Positions 7,899 through 17,242 of a stretch of DNA of 64,000 nt are shown here, one piece after another. Position numbers and translations under genes: made by a program. Each line of letters starts with the position of its first letter. Positions within the stretch are counted from its first letter, which is position 1. Origin of the DNA: an uncultured Pseudomonadota bacterium (lineage in GTDB: Bacteria > Myxococcota_A > UBA796 > SXON01); NCBI GenBank assembly GCA_903875225.1, contig CAIQVJ010000112.1, positions 62,001 through 126,000 of the forward strand. Direction: 5' to 3'. Below the pieces are notes generated by a model. It ran no database searches. It saw nothing but the letters and a program-made list of their open reading frames with translations, and was not told the origin of the DNA.

Positions 7899-10715
7899 AT
7901 GCGCGGCCATCCAACGCCACAACCAGACGAGCAGGGGTCCCGCCCCCGCCTACGCGCGCTCCGTGCAGGTCTCGTCATCGCCGCCCTCGGGGTCGCCGGG
8001 GCCGTACAGGCCGGACTCGGGGCCACCCCGTCCCTCACCCTGAACTTCGCGAACTATGGGTTCCACGGACAGGATCTCTGCTACCCATCGGGCCTGCGGG
8101 TGACGATCGTCCCCGACGCGCGACAGCCCATCGTCTCCATCGTGACGGTCATCGACGGCGGGCAGGCGGGAGACGTCCAGGGCCGCGAGGGCACCGCCCA
8201 CCTCCTGGAGCACCTGTGGTACCGAAGCGTCACGCAGGAGGATGGACGCACCGACGAGACCCTGGCGGACCTCGGCGCGCTGTGGAACGCCCAGACCCGG
8301 GAGGACGTGACGGTGTTCCAGACCCTGGCGCCGGCGGCCGCGCTCTCGCGGGTGCTCGCGCTCGAGGTGCATCGTCTGCTGGAGCCGCTCGCGGGCATCG
8401 ATCTGGCCGAGATCGACGCGGAACGCGAGGTGGTCAGCCACGAACTCCAGGGCAACACCGAAGATGGCTCCATCGCGTTCAGCGCGCTGTATCCGCGATT
8501 GTTCCCGGGACACCCGTACGCGGCCACCCGCGCAGACACCCCCGCCGGGATGGCCTCGGTCGGGCTCGCCGATCTCCTGGCCTACGCTGCGAAGAACTAT
8601 CGCCCCGAAGGGACGAGCCTCCACATCGTCGGCAACGTGGATCCACGGGCGGTGCAGCAACTCATCGACCTGACCTTTCCGAACGAGCTCCTCACCGTTC
8701 ACGTGAACGAGACGCCGCGCACGTGCGCAGCACATGCCCCGGTCAGCAGGGAACCCCCGGAGCCGCTCGACACAACCCTCCGGCGCGCACCCGCCTCTGT
8801 ACAGAGCCCAATCCTCGTGGTGGGCTGGACCCTGCCGGGAGCATGGGGCGCTGACGAGGCCGCAGCGCGACAGGCGACGGAGCTGCTCGAGGACTCTGCT
8901 CCTGACCGTGTCGAGGGTGAAACAGAGGATGTGGTGTGCCACTACCATCCCGCCATCCGCGCATCGACGGTGCTGTGTGCCCGGGAGGTGCCGGATGGCG
9001 TGGACCCCGACCGGTTCCTGAAGAAGGTACTGCCCTGGCGACCGTACGCTTCCGACGGCGACGCGAGGTCGTGGGAGCGTTGGCGTACCCTGTCCCTGAT
9101 CAAGAACCTGCACGGCGTGTTGGAGGAGGCCGAACAGCAGATCTCCCCGTTCGACTCGGGCAGCGATGCCGCGCTCTACAGTCACTTCAGGGGGGAGCCC
9201 AGCTTCATCCTCGGCACGCTGGACTCCTGGGCCTCGGCCGACAGGGCAGCCGTGGAGGGGGTGATGCAGCGATACCTCACCGCCGACCGCGCGGTGCCCG
9301 TCCTGCTGGTCCCCGCCGACGCAGTTGCAGCAGGGGCGGTGGCCGTCGAACGAGCGAACGAGCGAACGACCGCAGAGGGGCGACTGGTCGCCCCGAAGGT
9401 GGCGGTGACACTCCCCGGGCTGCGCGACTTCACCCTCGAGAACGGCCTGCGCGTGGTGATCCTGCCCTACGGGGGGATCCCGTTCGTGCGTGCGACCCTC
9501 GCCTTCCGTGGCGGGCCTGCGGTCGAGCCCAAGCCGGGCGTGGACGTGCTCGCCGAAGCGATGGCCCGGCCAGAGATCTACAACAAGCAGGAGGGCGTGT
9601 CCCAGGCAGCGCTGATTTTTGGATGGGGCGGATCGACGTTCCGCTGGGCAGATACCCAGGGCATCGGCTTCGCGGGTCCGACTGGGAACCTGGACGCGTT
9701 GTTGTACCTCCTCCGCGCCTCGACCGAGAGATTCGAGCTCGTAGAGTCCCATCGAACCGACTTCGTCGAGGACCACGTCCACAAGATCGCGGACCGCGCG
9801 CGTTCCCCCGACGCCTGGGCGGATGCCGTCGCTGCGGCGCGGGTGCTCCCAGGCCACCCGTTGGGCAGACTGCAGGACGCGGCGTACTTCGAGGACACCC
9901 GGCTCCTTCGGGACGCCGACATCCGGCGCTGGGTCGATGCCGTGACGCGGCCAGAGAACGGCACCCTGTTGATCGTCGGGAACCTCGACGCCCAGGCAGC
10001 CGAGGATCAGGTGCGAGCGCGGCTGGCGGACTGGGTCGGGCGCGGCCGGATCATGCTTCCCATTCCGAAGCTCGCTCCGCCGCCCCCTCCTCCCGCACGC
10101 CAGGTGCTGCTCTTTCCCCGCACGGGGGACTCCCTTGCCATGGTTTCGATGCACTGTCAGGTGGGGCCGCTCGATCCAGCCGAGCCCGAGCGCAGGGACG
10201 CGCTGGAGAAGGTGCTCCAGAACGCCGCATGGGAGGCTCTCCGTGTTCGCAATCCGCTGACCTACACGCCCCAGGTGACCGTCGCGAACTGGGAGGGCGG
10301 CACCGCCGTCCTGAACGTGCGCGCCCGAGTCCAGGAGTCCGTGGCGGCCCGGGTCGCCGAGATCGAGCTCGATCTGGTGTCCCGGCTTCGGGATGCGCAA
10401 GCCATGGCCGCAGTCGGACCCGGCGTGCGCGCGGAGCTGGCTCGCTCATGGCCCTCGCGGCTCGCCACCACCCAGGAGATGCTGGGCCACCTGCTCGCAA
10501 CGGCCAGGCTCGGGGCCCCCTGGTCCAGCATGACGGACTATGATGGCCGAATGCTGTCGCTGTCCGACGCGGACCTCTCCAGCGCGCTCGACCGCTGTGT
10601 CGGGCACGAGGTGGTGACCATCGTCGGTGCGGCGCCGCCGCAGAGCGGGATGATCGGCGGCGTCACACCCGCCATGTTCGATCTGTCCGCTGCTGCCGAC
10701 GCCGCGGGGCGCTGA
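7899..10715 (+). CDS. Exported M16-family (insulinase/pitrilysin-like) zinc metallopeptidase
   Basis: 938 residues. An N-terminal hydrophobic segment (about residues 20-40) suggests export. The inverted zinc motif H-L-L-E-H is at residues 101-105, with the third ligand probably Glu182 in E-R-E-V-V-S-H-E-L. A second M16 half starts near residue 500 (L-R-D-F-T-L-E-N-G-L-R-V-V-I-L-P) but lacks HxxEH, as expected for the structural half of a clam-shell peptidase. The length fits a fused alpha/beta two-domain periplasmic M16 protein. Likely degrades small peptides in the periplasm or at the surface. Single-gene unit between a divergent and a convergent gene. Confidence 0.9.
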   Translation: MRGHPTPQPDEQGSRPRLRALRAGLVIAALGVAGAVQAGLGATPSLTLNFANYGFHGQDLCYPSGLRVTIVPDARQPIVSIVTVIDGGQAGDVQGREGTAHLLEHLWYRSVTQEDGRTDETLADLGALWNAQTREDVTVFQTLAPAAALSRVLALEVHRLLEPLAGIDLAEIDAEREVVSHELQGNTEDGSIAFSALYPRLFPGHPYAATRADTPAGMASVGLADLLAYAAKNYRPEGTSLHIVGNVDPRAVQQLIDLTFPNELLTVHVNETPRTCAAHAPVSREPPEPLDTTLRRAPASVQSPILVVGWTLPGAWGADEAAARQATELLEDSAPDRVEGETEDVVCHYHPAIRASTVLCAREVPDGVDPDRFLKKVLPWRPYASDGDARSWERWRTLSLIKNLHGVLEEAEQQISPFDSGSDAALYSHFRGEPSFILGTLDSWASADRAAVEGVMQRYLTADRAVPVLLVPADAVAAGAVAVERANERTTAEGRLVAPKVAVTLPGLRDFTLENGLRVVILPYGGIPFVRATLAFRGGPAVEPKPGVDVLAEAMARPEIYNKQEGVSQAALIFGWGGSTFRWADTQGIGFAGPTGNLDALLYLLRASTERFELVESHRTDFVEDHVHKIADRARSPDAWADAVAAARVLPGHPLGRLQDAAYFEDTRLLRDADIRRWVDAVTRPENGTLLIVGNLDAQAAEDQVRARLADWVGRGRIMLPIPKLAPPPPPPARQVLLFPRTGDSLAMVSMHCQVGPLDPAEPERRDALEKVLQNAAWEALRVRNPLTYTPQVTVANWEGGTAVLNVRARVQESVAARVAEIELDLVSRLRDAQAMAAVGPGVRAELARSWPSRLATTQEMLGHLLATARLGAPWSSMTDYDGRMLSLSDADLSSALDRCVGHEVVTIVGAAPPQSGMIGGVTPAMFDLSAAADAAGR

Positions 10716-10721
10716 GCGCCC

Positions 10722-11663
10722 TCAGGGATCGGGCGGCGCCGCAGCCTTGAGCATCGGCAGGCCGGTCACCCCGGCCGCGGTGCGTGTGACGGTGTCTCCA
10801 TAGAGCGACGTCGCGTAGATCGAGCAGGGATCGAACCCGTCGCCCTCCCCGAACGCGAGGCTGGCGGGGGTCGTCAGATCCGTCGCGAACGTCGTCTTCG
10901 AGCCTGTCGTGGGATCGACCCGCACGATCTCCCCGGCCAGGTTGGCGGCCACCCAGAGCCCCCCGTCCGCGTCCACGGCGAGCCCGTCCGGCGCCGCCCC
11001 GGTGTCGAGCGTGACGATGGGCTCCGGGGTCCCAGGCGCGCCGTCGGGGCCGACCGGCACGCGCCAGACGGGCGGATCGGGCGTGAACGTGCTCACGACG
11101 TAGAGCACGCTCCCGTCGGGCGAGAACGCCATCCCGTTCGGGCTCGGGACCGTGTCCACCCAGGGGCGCACGGTGCCCACACCGCCGCTGTAGTCGACCG
11201 CGAAGATGGTGTCACCCGTGTCATCGCTCACCAGGATCTCCCCCCAGGGGGTCGCGGTCACGAAGTTCGGGTTGGGCATCCCGGCTGCCAGATCCGCCGA
11301 GTAGCCGGATGACAGGCCCACATACCGCACATGCCCGTCCTCGCCGCTGCCATCCAGCGTGAACTCCCCGGGGTCCGCGACGAGCACGCCCCCCTCGGCC
11401 GGCGCAAGCCCGAGCGCGTGGTCGAGCGGCGTGGGCTCCCCGACCTGACCGTCCGGTCCGATCTCCACGACCCCCGTGGGGACCGCCACGAGCAGGTGGC
11501 CGTCCACGAACGAGATGCCCTCGGTGCCGGCGTCGAACCCGGTCGCGAGCGTGACGGACTCGCCGTCCGCCAGATCGCCCCAGCAGACCGAGGGAGCCGT
11601 GTCCTGCGCGGAGTCGTCCCCGCCGGGTGGCGTGCAGGCCGCGAGCGCGAGGAGGAGCAGCAT
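10722..11663 (-). CDS. SMP-30/NHL-type beta-propeller lipoprotein
   Basis: 313 residues from the ATG at 11663, chosen because M-L-L-L-L-A-L-A-A-C is a textbook short lipoprotein signal; the upstream extension to 11747 lacks secretory features. After an Asp/Ser linker (G-G-D-D-S-A-Q-D-T-A-P) come about six blades with repeats such as D-G-L-A-V-D-A-D-G-G-L-W-V-A and N-G-M-A-F-S-P-D-G-S-V-L-Y-V, typical of gluconolactonase/SMP-30 or NHL propellers. It may bind or hydrolyse a lactone, or be a structural propeller; metal ligands cannot be assigned with confidence. Convergent with the M16 gene, with 6 bases between them. Confidence 0.78.
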   Translation of the reverse strand: MLLLLALAACTPPGGDDSAQDTAPSVCWGDLADGESVTLATGFDAGTEGISFVDGHLLVAVPTGVVEIGPDGQVGEPTPLDHALGLAPAEGGVLVADPGEFTLDGSGEDGHVRYVGLSSGYSADLAAGMPNPNFVTATPWGEILVSDDTGDTIFAVDYSGGVGTVRPWVDTVPSPNGMAFSPDGSVLYVVSTFTPDPPVWRVPVGPDGAPGTPEPIVTLDTGAAPDGLAVDADGGLWVAANLAGEIVRVDPTTGSKTTFATDLTTPASLAFGEGDGFDPCSIYATSLYGDTVTRTAAGVTGLPMLKAAAPPDP

Positions 11664-11704
11664 TGGAAGGGCCTTAACACCCGGGACGGGCGATGCCGCC
11701 ATCC

Positions 11705-13153
11705 TCACCACGGTGAGGGCTTGTAGTCCTTGATGAACTGGCCCCACACGTGCTCCCCGGTCTTGAGCCCGGTGAAGTACGGGTCGAGGATCCGGGCCGC
11801 GCCATCGATGATGTCGAGGGGGGGCTGAAACCCGTCACCCACCTTCCGCTCCACGTGCGCGGCGGGGTCCTCGTCGGTGACCCAGCCGGTGTCCACCGCG
11901 TTCATGTAGATCCCGTCCTTCCTGTAGTCGGGCGCGGAGGTGCGCGTGAGCATGTTGAGCGCGGCCTTGGCCATGTTGGTGTGCGGGTGGCGGTCCGACT
12001 TGGTGGTCCGGTAGAACTGCCCCTCCATCGCGCTCACGTTGACAATGTGACGATCGCCCCGGTTCCCGCGCAGGAGCAGCGGCTTGAGCTTGCTGTTCAG
12101 GATGAACGGTGCGATCGCGTTCACGAGGTGGACTTCCAGTAGCTCGGGCGTGGAGACGTCGGCGAGCTTGAGCCGCCAACTGTTCATCGTGCGCAGGTCG
12201 ACCTGCTGCAGATCCTCGTCCAGCCGACCCTCCGGAAAGAGGTGCCCGGTCGCGGCGATCGCCTCGTCCGGGAGCCGGGCGACGCGGGTGGTGCCGGGGA
12301 GGTGCCGCCCGGTCGCGCGCAGATCGAGATCGCCGCGCAGCAACACGCGCTCTTGATCCGGCAGGAGCGCCGGATCCAACCCCTCGGCCGCCTGGAGGTG
12401 CTGGTAGAACTCGGGGGGCCGGCGCACGGTCTGACAAGCGTTGTTGATGAGCAGGTCGAGTTGGGGCTCGGTCTCGCACAGGTGGCGGCAGAAGGCCTCC
12501 ACGCCAGGCGAGTGCCGGAAGTCCAGGCCGTAGATCTGCAGGCGACCCTCGAAGCCGCCAAAGTCGGGCTCCAGCGCAAACCGGTGCGCCGCATCGTGGG
12601 GAAAACGCGTGGTCACGATCACGCGGGCGCCAGCACGAAGCAGCGTGATCGCGCACTGGAAGCCGATCTTCAGGCGGCCGCCCGTGACCAGCGCCACCCG
12701 ACCCTGCAGATCGGCCGTCTGTCGCCGTTTGGAGTAGCAGAAGTCCCCGCACCGCGCGCACATCGCGTCGTAGTAGAAATGGAGCTGCGTGTAGGGTTCC
12801 TTGCACACGTAGCAGGCGCGCGGGCGGTTCAGCCCCGGGGCGCCGGCGTCGGGCTCGGGGGCCGCGAGCCAGAGCGGCGTGTACACCGGCGCCTGCCGCT
12901 GCAGCCGCAACCCGCTCGTCTCGACCAGCGCCCGGTCCTGCTGCACCGCCGCGCTCTTGCGGGCCTTGCGGTGCGCCCGTGCGGTGAGCGCCACGGCATC
13001 CCGACCGGGCCGGGAGATGCGACCCGCGGCGATGAGCAGCCGCAGGCGCAGATCCTCAGGGATCTCGACCAGCCGCATCCGGTCGGCACAGAGGGTGTCG
13101 AGCAGCTGGATCGCGGCCTCGACGTCGGAAGGGCGGAGCGGGAGGGTGGACAT
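11705..13153 (-). CDS. Atypical SDR-family oxidoreductase with N-terminal zinc-ribbon-like region
   Basis: 482 residues, much longer than a classical SDR (~250). Residues 1-110 are helical and unassigned. Residues 114-139 have C-Y-V-C and C-A-R-C-G-D-F-C, a zinc-ribbon-like knuckle. The Rossmann domain begins at ~152 (V-A-L-V-T-G-G-R-L-K-I-G), with K in place of the second Gly of TGxxxGxG, and has an N-N-A-C strand end and N-V-S-A-M-E-G (catalytic Ser). Where YxxxK is expected the sequence reads H-T-N-M-A-K-A-A-L-N, so Lys is kept but Tyr appears to be Thr. Possibly a specialised NAD(P)-dependent reductase, or a protein that uses the fold without classical catalysis. Cytosolic; no signal peptide. 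Confidence 0.8.
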   Translation of the reverse strand: MSTLPLRPSDVEAAIQLLDTLCADRMRLVEIPEDLRLRLLIAAGRISRPGRDAVALTARAHRKARKSAAVQQDRALVETSGLRLQRQAPVYTPLWLAAPEPDAGAPGLNRPRACYVCKEPYTQLHFYYDAMCARCGDFCYSKRRQTADLQGRVALVTGGRLKIGFQCAITLLRAGARVIVTTRFPHDAAHRFALEPDFGGFEGRLQIYGLDFRHSPGVEAFCRHLCETEPQLDLLINNACQTVRRPPEFYQHLQAAEGLDPALLPDQERVLLRGDLDLRATGRHLPGTTRVARLPDEAIAATGHLFPEGRLDEDLQQVDLRTMNSWRLKLADVSTPELLEVHLVNAIAPFILNSKLKPLLLRGNRGDRHIVNVSAMEGQFYRTTKSDRHPHTNMAKAALNMLTRTSAPDYRKDGIYMNAVDTGWVTDEDPAAHVERKVGDGFQPPLDIIDGAARILDPYFTGLKTGEHVWGQFIKDYKPSPW

Positions 13154-13278
13154 CCGGGGGTCTACCCCGAGGTCCGGTCCGGCGGACGGGCGCGCGCCAC
13201 TTCAGAAGCGGTTGCCGGCAGCCCCCCAATTCGGGATCTTCGACCCCCAACCGCGGCTCCTCAGGCTATCGTCCCCGC

Positions 13279-14826
13279 ATGCGCCACCCACACCCCACGT
13301 TCACGCAGATGCTCGCGGTCTGCCTCGCGTTCCCGCTCGCCGCCTGCCAGGAGAACGCGCTCAAGCACCTCGATCCGGCCTCGGAGGCGCCCGACCCCGA
13401 GCTGGGCGTGAGCCCCGAGGTGCTGGACTTCGGGCAGGCGGGTGAAGGCGCGGTCGTGACGCAGACGTTCACGCTGTCGTCCTTCGGGGACACCGCCGTG
13501 CACCTCGCAGACGTCGCGGTCCAGGGCGGATCCTCGTTCAGCCTCACCTCACCGGACGGCATCACGATCGAGCCGGGGGACGAGGTGGACGTGGTGGTGA
13601 GTTGGACGCCCCTCACATACGACGACACAGCGCAGGTGCGGATCGAGAGCGATGCGCTCACACCCCAACTCGCGGTGGACCTGCTCGGCGAGGGGCTCTA
13701 CCCCGGGATCGAGGTGGACCCCGGCTCGATGTCGTTCCAATCCGGCTATGGGGAGGAGGACCGACAGGACCTCACCGTGCGGAGCGTGGGGACCACCGAC
13801 CTCGTGGTGTCCCAGACGCTGCTGACGGGCGCATCGTTCGGGATCGACCTCGGAGCCACCGGAGGAGCGCTCACCCTCGCGCCAGGGGAGTCCGCCACCT
13901 TTCCCGTGACGTACACCCCGCCCGGCGAGGACGACACCTCGACCGGGAACGTGTGGTTCTCGACCAACACGGCCGACCCGAGCATCGCCGTCCCCCTGTT
14001 CGGGGAGACGGGCGTTCCCTGCTATGGCCTCGGGGAGGCCTGGGACCGCGGCGTGTTGGACGCCCTCTCGAGCTTCACCTACCAACTGGCGCTTTACGAC
14101 ACCGACACGACGACGCCGATATGCATGGATCAATGGTACATGTTCCTGTCCGACACGAGTCAGGACGCCATCGCGGGCGATCCCTACTTCGATCTCTCGG
14201 ACGACTACCCGTTTGGGAGCGTCACCATCGACCCGGGCTCCGACGTCACCTTCGGCTACGGCGAGCGGCATGACGACGCGTGGTGGTGCATGGAGCACGA
14301 GCAGTACACGGCGAGGGGAGCGGAGTACGAGTTCCTCGGGGCACGCGCCCCCGAGAAGCTGAGGGACCTCGCGCTGGCGGGGGACCAGGACGGGATCTGG
14401 GCGCGGCAGGGCTCGCAGCCCGTGATCGCCGTCGGCCGCACGGTCAACTACGTGGAGCTGGGCGCGGGGGAGAGCGGGGCAGGGGGCATCCGGGTGCTGA
14501 ACATCGGCGGCGCCGGGTCTGCAGTCACCGTGACCGAGACGCTCCCGCCCGGTTTCGCAGCGAGCGACTTCTCCCTCGCACCCGAGTCCGAGTCCACGAG
14601 CAGCGACGGTGGCGCGGTGTACAGTTGGACCGTCGTGCTGGACCGCCGGCAGGTCGACGGCAACGGGGGCGACACGACCTACGACGAGGAGCGGATCACC
14701 TGGACGCTCACGCGCACCGGGGCCTGCCAGTCACGGCTCACGGCGCCAGAGACGACAGCCCTCTGGGCGGACTCCGACGGCACGGAGATCTCCACCGCAA
14801 ACCCGCTGATCATCCTGTGCAGGTAG
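13279..14826 (+). CDS. Choice-of-anchor D (ASH-like) domain lipoprotein
   Basis: 515 residues. The signal M-R-H-P-H...L-A-V-C-L-A-F-P-L-A-A-C ends in a lipobox Cys near residue 23, followed by Q-E-N-A-L-K and an acidic linker. Two Ig-like choice-of-anchor D/ASH repeats follow (V-S-P-E-V-L-D-F-G-Q and V-D-P-G-S-M-S-F-Q, each with an I-x-P-G-x-x-x-x-V pattern), about residues 38-240. The C-terminal ~270 residues are an unassigned beta-rich region with Cys pairs. The start after the lipobox resembles the lipoprotein at 36550 (E-D-Y-A-L-K), suggesting paralogy. Probably anchored in the outer membrane with an adhesive or structural role. Confidence 0.75.
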   Translation: MRHPHPTFTQMLAVCLAFPLAACQENALKHLDPASEAPDPELGVSPEVLDFGQAGEGAVVTQTFTLSSFGDTAVHLADVAVQGGSSFSLTSPDGITIEPGDEVDVVVSWTPLTYDDTAQVRIESDALTPQLAVDLLGEGLYPGIEVDPGSMSFQSGYGEEDRQDLTVRSVGTTDLVVSQTLLTGASFGIDLGATGGALTLAPGESATFPVTYTPPGEDDTSTGNVWFSTNTADPSIAVPLFGETGVPCYGLGEAWDRGVLDALSSFTYQLALYDTDTTTPICMDQWYMFLSDTSQDAIAGDPYFDLSDDYPFGSVTIDPGSDVTFGYGERHDDAWWCMEHEQYTARGAEYEFLGARAPEKLRDLALAGDQDGIWARQGSQPVIAVGRTVNYVELGAGESGAGGIRVLNIGGAGSAVTVTETLPPGFAASDFSLAPESESTSSDGGAVYSWTVVLDRRQVDGNGGDTTYDEERITWTLTRTGACQSRLTAPETTALWADSDGTEISTANPLIILCR

Positions 14827-14839
14827 GGGCACACGCAGC

Positions 14840-15517
14840 CTAGAACGAGTAGTTCACGCTTCGGGTCCCAACCCAGATGAGCATGCTGCCGTGCCCCCCG
14901 CCGTAGGCCGCCTGCCACGCGTTGCGCAGGGGCGCGAGGTCGAACGGCACGTCCTCGGAGATCCAGGCGTCGCACGGGTCGTCGTGGTTGTCATGCCAGA
15001 CGTCCAGATGGGCCTGGACCGGGTCGCTCTCGGCGAACGCTCCATCCGGCCAGCACAACACCCAGTCGTGCGTCTCGCAGCCGCCGCCCGCGGAGAGCGT
15101 CACGGTGAGGGTGTCCCCCAGGATCGCGAGGCCGTCCACCTGATAGGGATCCCCGTGGTCGGCGTGACAGTCCGGCAGCCAGCCGCCTTCTGCGTAGTCC
15201 CAGTTGCAGACGTGGTCGGCGCATTCGAAGCCGTAGGTCTGCGGGCAGTCGCACACGCTGGTGAGCCCGAGGTCGCACTCGCCCCCGGCAGCCTGGATGA
15301 GCGCGTAGAAGTCGTGGGTGTCCGCGTCGACCCGCGCGACGAGGTCCCGGGTGCACCCGCAGCTGGTTTGCTCCAGGACCTTGCCGCACTCCGCATCCGT
15401 GGAGCATGAGCGGATGTTCGCGGACTCTGCGGCGAAGTCGGCCTGGATCTCCTCGCAGGTGCCGGCCGGTGGAGGGTTTTCGACGAAGATGCAGGCAAGG
15501 AGGAGGAGCGGGAGCAT
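14840..15517 (-). CDS. Cys-rich hypothetical lipoprotein
   Basis: 225 residues from the ATG at 15517, which gives M-L-P-L-L-L-L-A-C as lipoprotein signal; the longer frame to 15616 has no secretory start. The mature part begins with a Pro-rich linker and then a ~100-residue Cys-rich domain (S-C-S-T-D-A-E-C, S-C-G-C, C-D-L, C-D-C-P, C-A-D-H-V-C), a pattern common in myxobacterial extracellular proteins. The rest is His/Trp/Asp-rich. No function is recognised. Convergent with the preceding gene (13-base gap); its 5' side faces the TTG-started flavoprotein gene across 288 bases. Confidence 0.6.
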   Translation of the reverse strand: MLPLLLLACIFVENPPPAGTCEEIQADFAAESANIRSCSTDAECGKVLEQTSCGCTRDLVARVDADTHDFYALIQAAGGECDLGLTSVCDCPQTYGFECADHVCNWDYAEGGWLPDCHADHGDPYQVDGLAILGDTLTVTLSAGGGCETHDWVLCWPDGAFAESDPVQAHLDVWHDNHDDPCDAWISEDVPFDLAPLRNAWQAAYGGGHGSMLIWVGTRSVNYSF

Positions 15518-15805
15518 GCATGGGAAGGAGCAATCGGTGTGCCAGGGGGGATTGTGCGGGCGATCGCCGCAACCGCGCCCGCCAGCATGGGCAGTCCGGC
15601 CCGCCTGCGGGCGCAATCACCCATGGCTCGCCCATCGCCGTCGATCGCTGTTCGCCCCTCCAACTGCGCCGCTCACCCCGCCTGTCGACGCCGGTGCGGG
15701 CCCCTGCTACGTGCCGGCAGCCCACTGCAGACCCGCAGCCGGCCGCCCCGTCGTCACCCGCGGAACCCGGATGTCCCCGTTCGTGCCCCCCAAAGGATCC
15801 ATGCC

Positions 15806-17242
15806 TTGAAAACGGTCATTTTCGGCGCAGGCCCGGCTGGTCTCGCCGCCGCCTATGTGTTGGCGCGGAACGGCGAGGCCCCCGTGGTGCTGGAGAAGTC
15901 GGACAGCGTCGGGGGGATCTCACGGACAGTGAACTACAAGGGGTACTACTTCGACCTCGGGGGGCACCGCTTCTTCACCAAGTTCAGTGAGGTCCAGGCG
16001 CTGTGGGAGGAGGTCCTGGGCGAAGACTTCCTGCTCCGGCCCCGCTTGTCGCGCATCTACTACGACGGCAAGCTCTTCGACTACCCGCTCCGGGCCACCA
16101 ACGCGCTACGCAACCTCGGCATCCGCGAGAGCGCGCACTGCATGGGCTCCTACGCCCGCGCGCGGCTCCGCCCGCGAGGAGAGGAGGCCTCCTTCCGCGA
16201 CTGGGTGAGCAACCGGTTCGGCGACCGGCTCTTCGAGATCTTCTTCGAGAGCTACACCGAGAAGGTGTGGGGCATCCCCACCTCGGAGATCGGCGCGGAG
16301 TGGGCCAGCCAGCGGATCAAGAACCTCGACCTCGGAACGGCCGTCCGGGACGCGCTCGCCCGACCCCTGCGGCAGCTCCGGCCGGGTGCCGGCGGCGGTG
16401 AGGTGGTCACCAGCCTGATCGAGCAGTTCCACTACCCGCGCACCGGCCCGGGCCTGATGTACGACCGGATGTCCGAGAAGACCGTGGGCTTCGGTGGACA
16501 GGTGAACATGCAGGAGGAGGTCGTCCGCATCGCGCACCATGCCGGCCGCGTGACGCACACGGTCACGCGCAGCCCCGACGGCACCGAGCGGACGTGGGAA
16601 GGGGACTGGTTCATCTCGTCCATCCCGCTCACGCTCCTGGTGCTGCGCATGGACCCGCCGCCCCCTCCAGACGTGGTCGAGGCAGCGCGCTCGCTGCGCT
16701 TCCGGCACCTGCTCACGATCGATCTCATCGTGGACCACCCGGATCTGTTCCCCGACAACTGGGTTTATGTCCACGAGCGCAGCCTGCAGCTCGGGCGGGT
16801 GCAGAACTTCAAGAACTGGTCGCCCGAGATGGTGCCAGACCCGCGCCGCACCTCGCTCGGCCTCGAGTACTTCTGCTTCAGCGACGACCCCATCTGGAAG
16901 ATGTCCACCGAGGAGCTTGTGGCCTTCGGGAGCAGGGAGATCGCCCACACCTCCCTCACCCGCGGCGCGCCGATCCTGGACGGCACCGTCGTGCGCGTGC
17001 CGATGGCCTACCCCGTCTACCAGCGGGGATACGCCGAGCACGTGGAGAAGGTCGTGGGCTGGCTGCGCGGCTTCCAGAACCTGCAGCCCGTGGGCCGCTA
17101 CGGCATGTTCAAGTACAACAACGCGGACCACTCGATCCTCACGGCCCTGCTCGCGGTGGAGAACCAGCGCGGCGCCCACCATGACATCTGGTCGGTCAAC
17201 ACCGACACGGAGTACCATGAAGTCCGGCGAGACAAGGGCTGA
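15806..17242 (+). CDS. FAD-dependent oxidoreductase, UDP-galactopyranose-mutase/amine-oxidase-like
   Basis: 478 residues from a TTG. The choice rests on the dinucleotide-binding strand that begins right there (L-K-T-V-I-F-G-A-G-P-A-G-L-A) and on an AAAGGA ribosome site about eight bases upstream; an ATG at 15801 is out of frame and reads only Met-Pro-stop. The GxGxxG lies at residues 7-12, followed by G-G-I-S-R-T and D-L-G-G-H-R-F-F, characteristic of UDP-galactopyranose mutase-like and protoporphyrinogen-oxidase-like flavoproteins. Such genes commonly sit beside glycosyltransferases and modify sugar nucleotides or lipid-linked sugars. Its end overlaps the next gene by 26 bases, indicating an operon for surface glycan assembly. 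Confidence 0.82.
   Translation: MKTVIFGAGPAGLAAAYVLARNGEAPVVLEKSDSVGGISRTVNYKGYYFDLGGHRFFTKFSEVQALWEEVLGEDFLLRPRLSRIYYDGKLFDYPLRATNALRNLGIRESAHCMGSYARARLRPRGEEASFRDWVSNRFGDRLFEIFFESYTEKVWGIPTSEIGAEWASQRIKNLDLGTAVRDALARPLRQLRPGAGGGEVVTSLIEQFHYPRTGPGLMYDRMSEKTVGFGGQVNMQEEVVRIAHHAGRVTHTVTRSPDGTERTWEGDWFISSIPLTLLVLRMDPPPPPDVVEAARSLRFRHLLTIDLIVDHPDLFPDNWVYVHERSLQLGRVQNFKNWSPEMVPDPRRTSLGLEYFCFSDDPIWKMSTEELVAFGSREIAHTSLTRGAPILDGTVVRVPMAYPVYQRGYAEHVEKVVGWLRGFQNLQPVGRYGMFKYNNADHSILTALLAVENQRGAHHDIWSVNTDTEYHEVRRDKG

Noticed and set aside
7950..10400. Long minus-strand frame opposite the M16 peptidase
   Set aside because: The plus strand carries the HxxEH motif and a full two-domain peptidase; the opposite frame has no recognisable features.
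10827..10838. GGGATCGAACCC, a second T-loop-like sequence
   Set aside because: It is within the beta-propeller lipoprotein gene and lacks surrounding tRNA arms.
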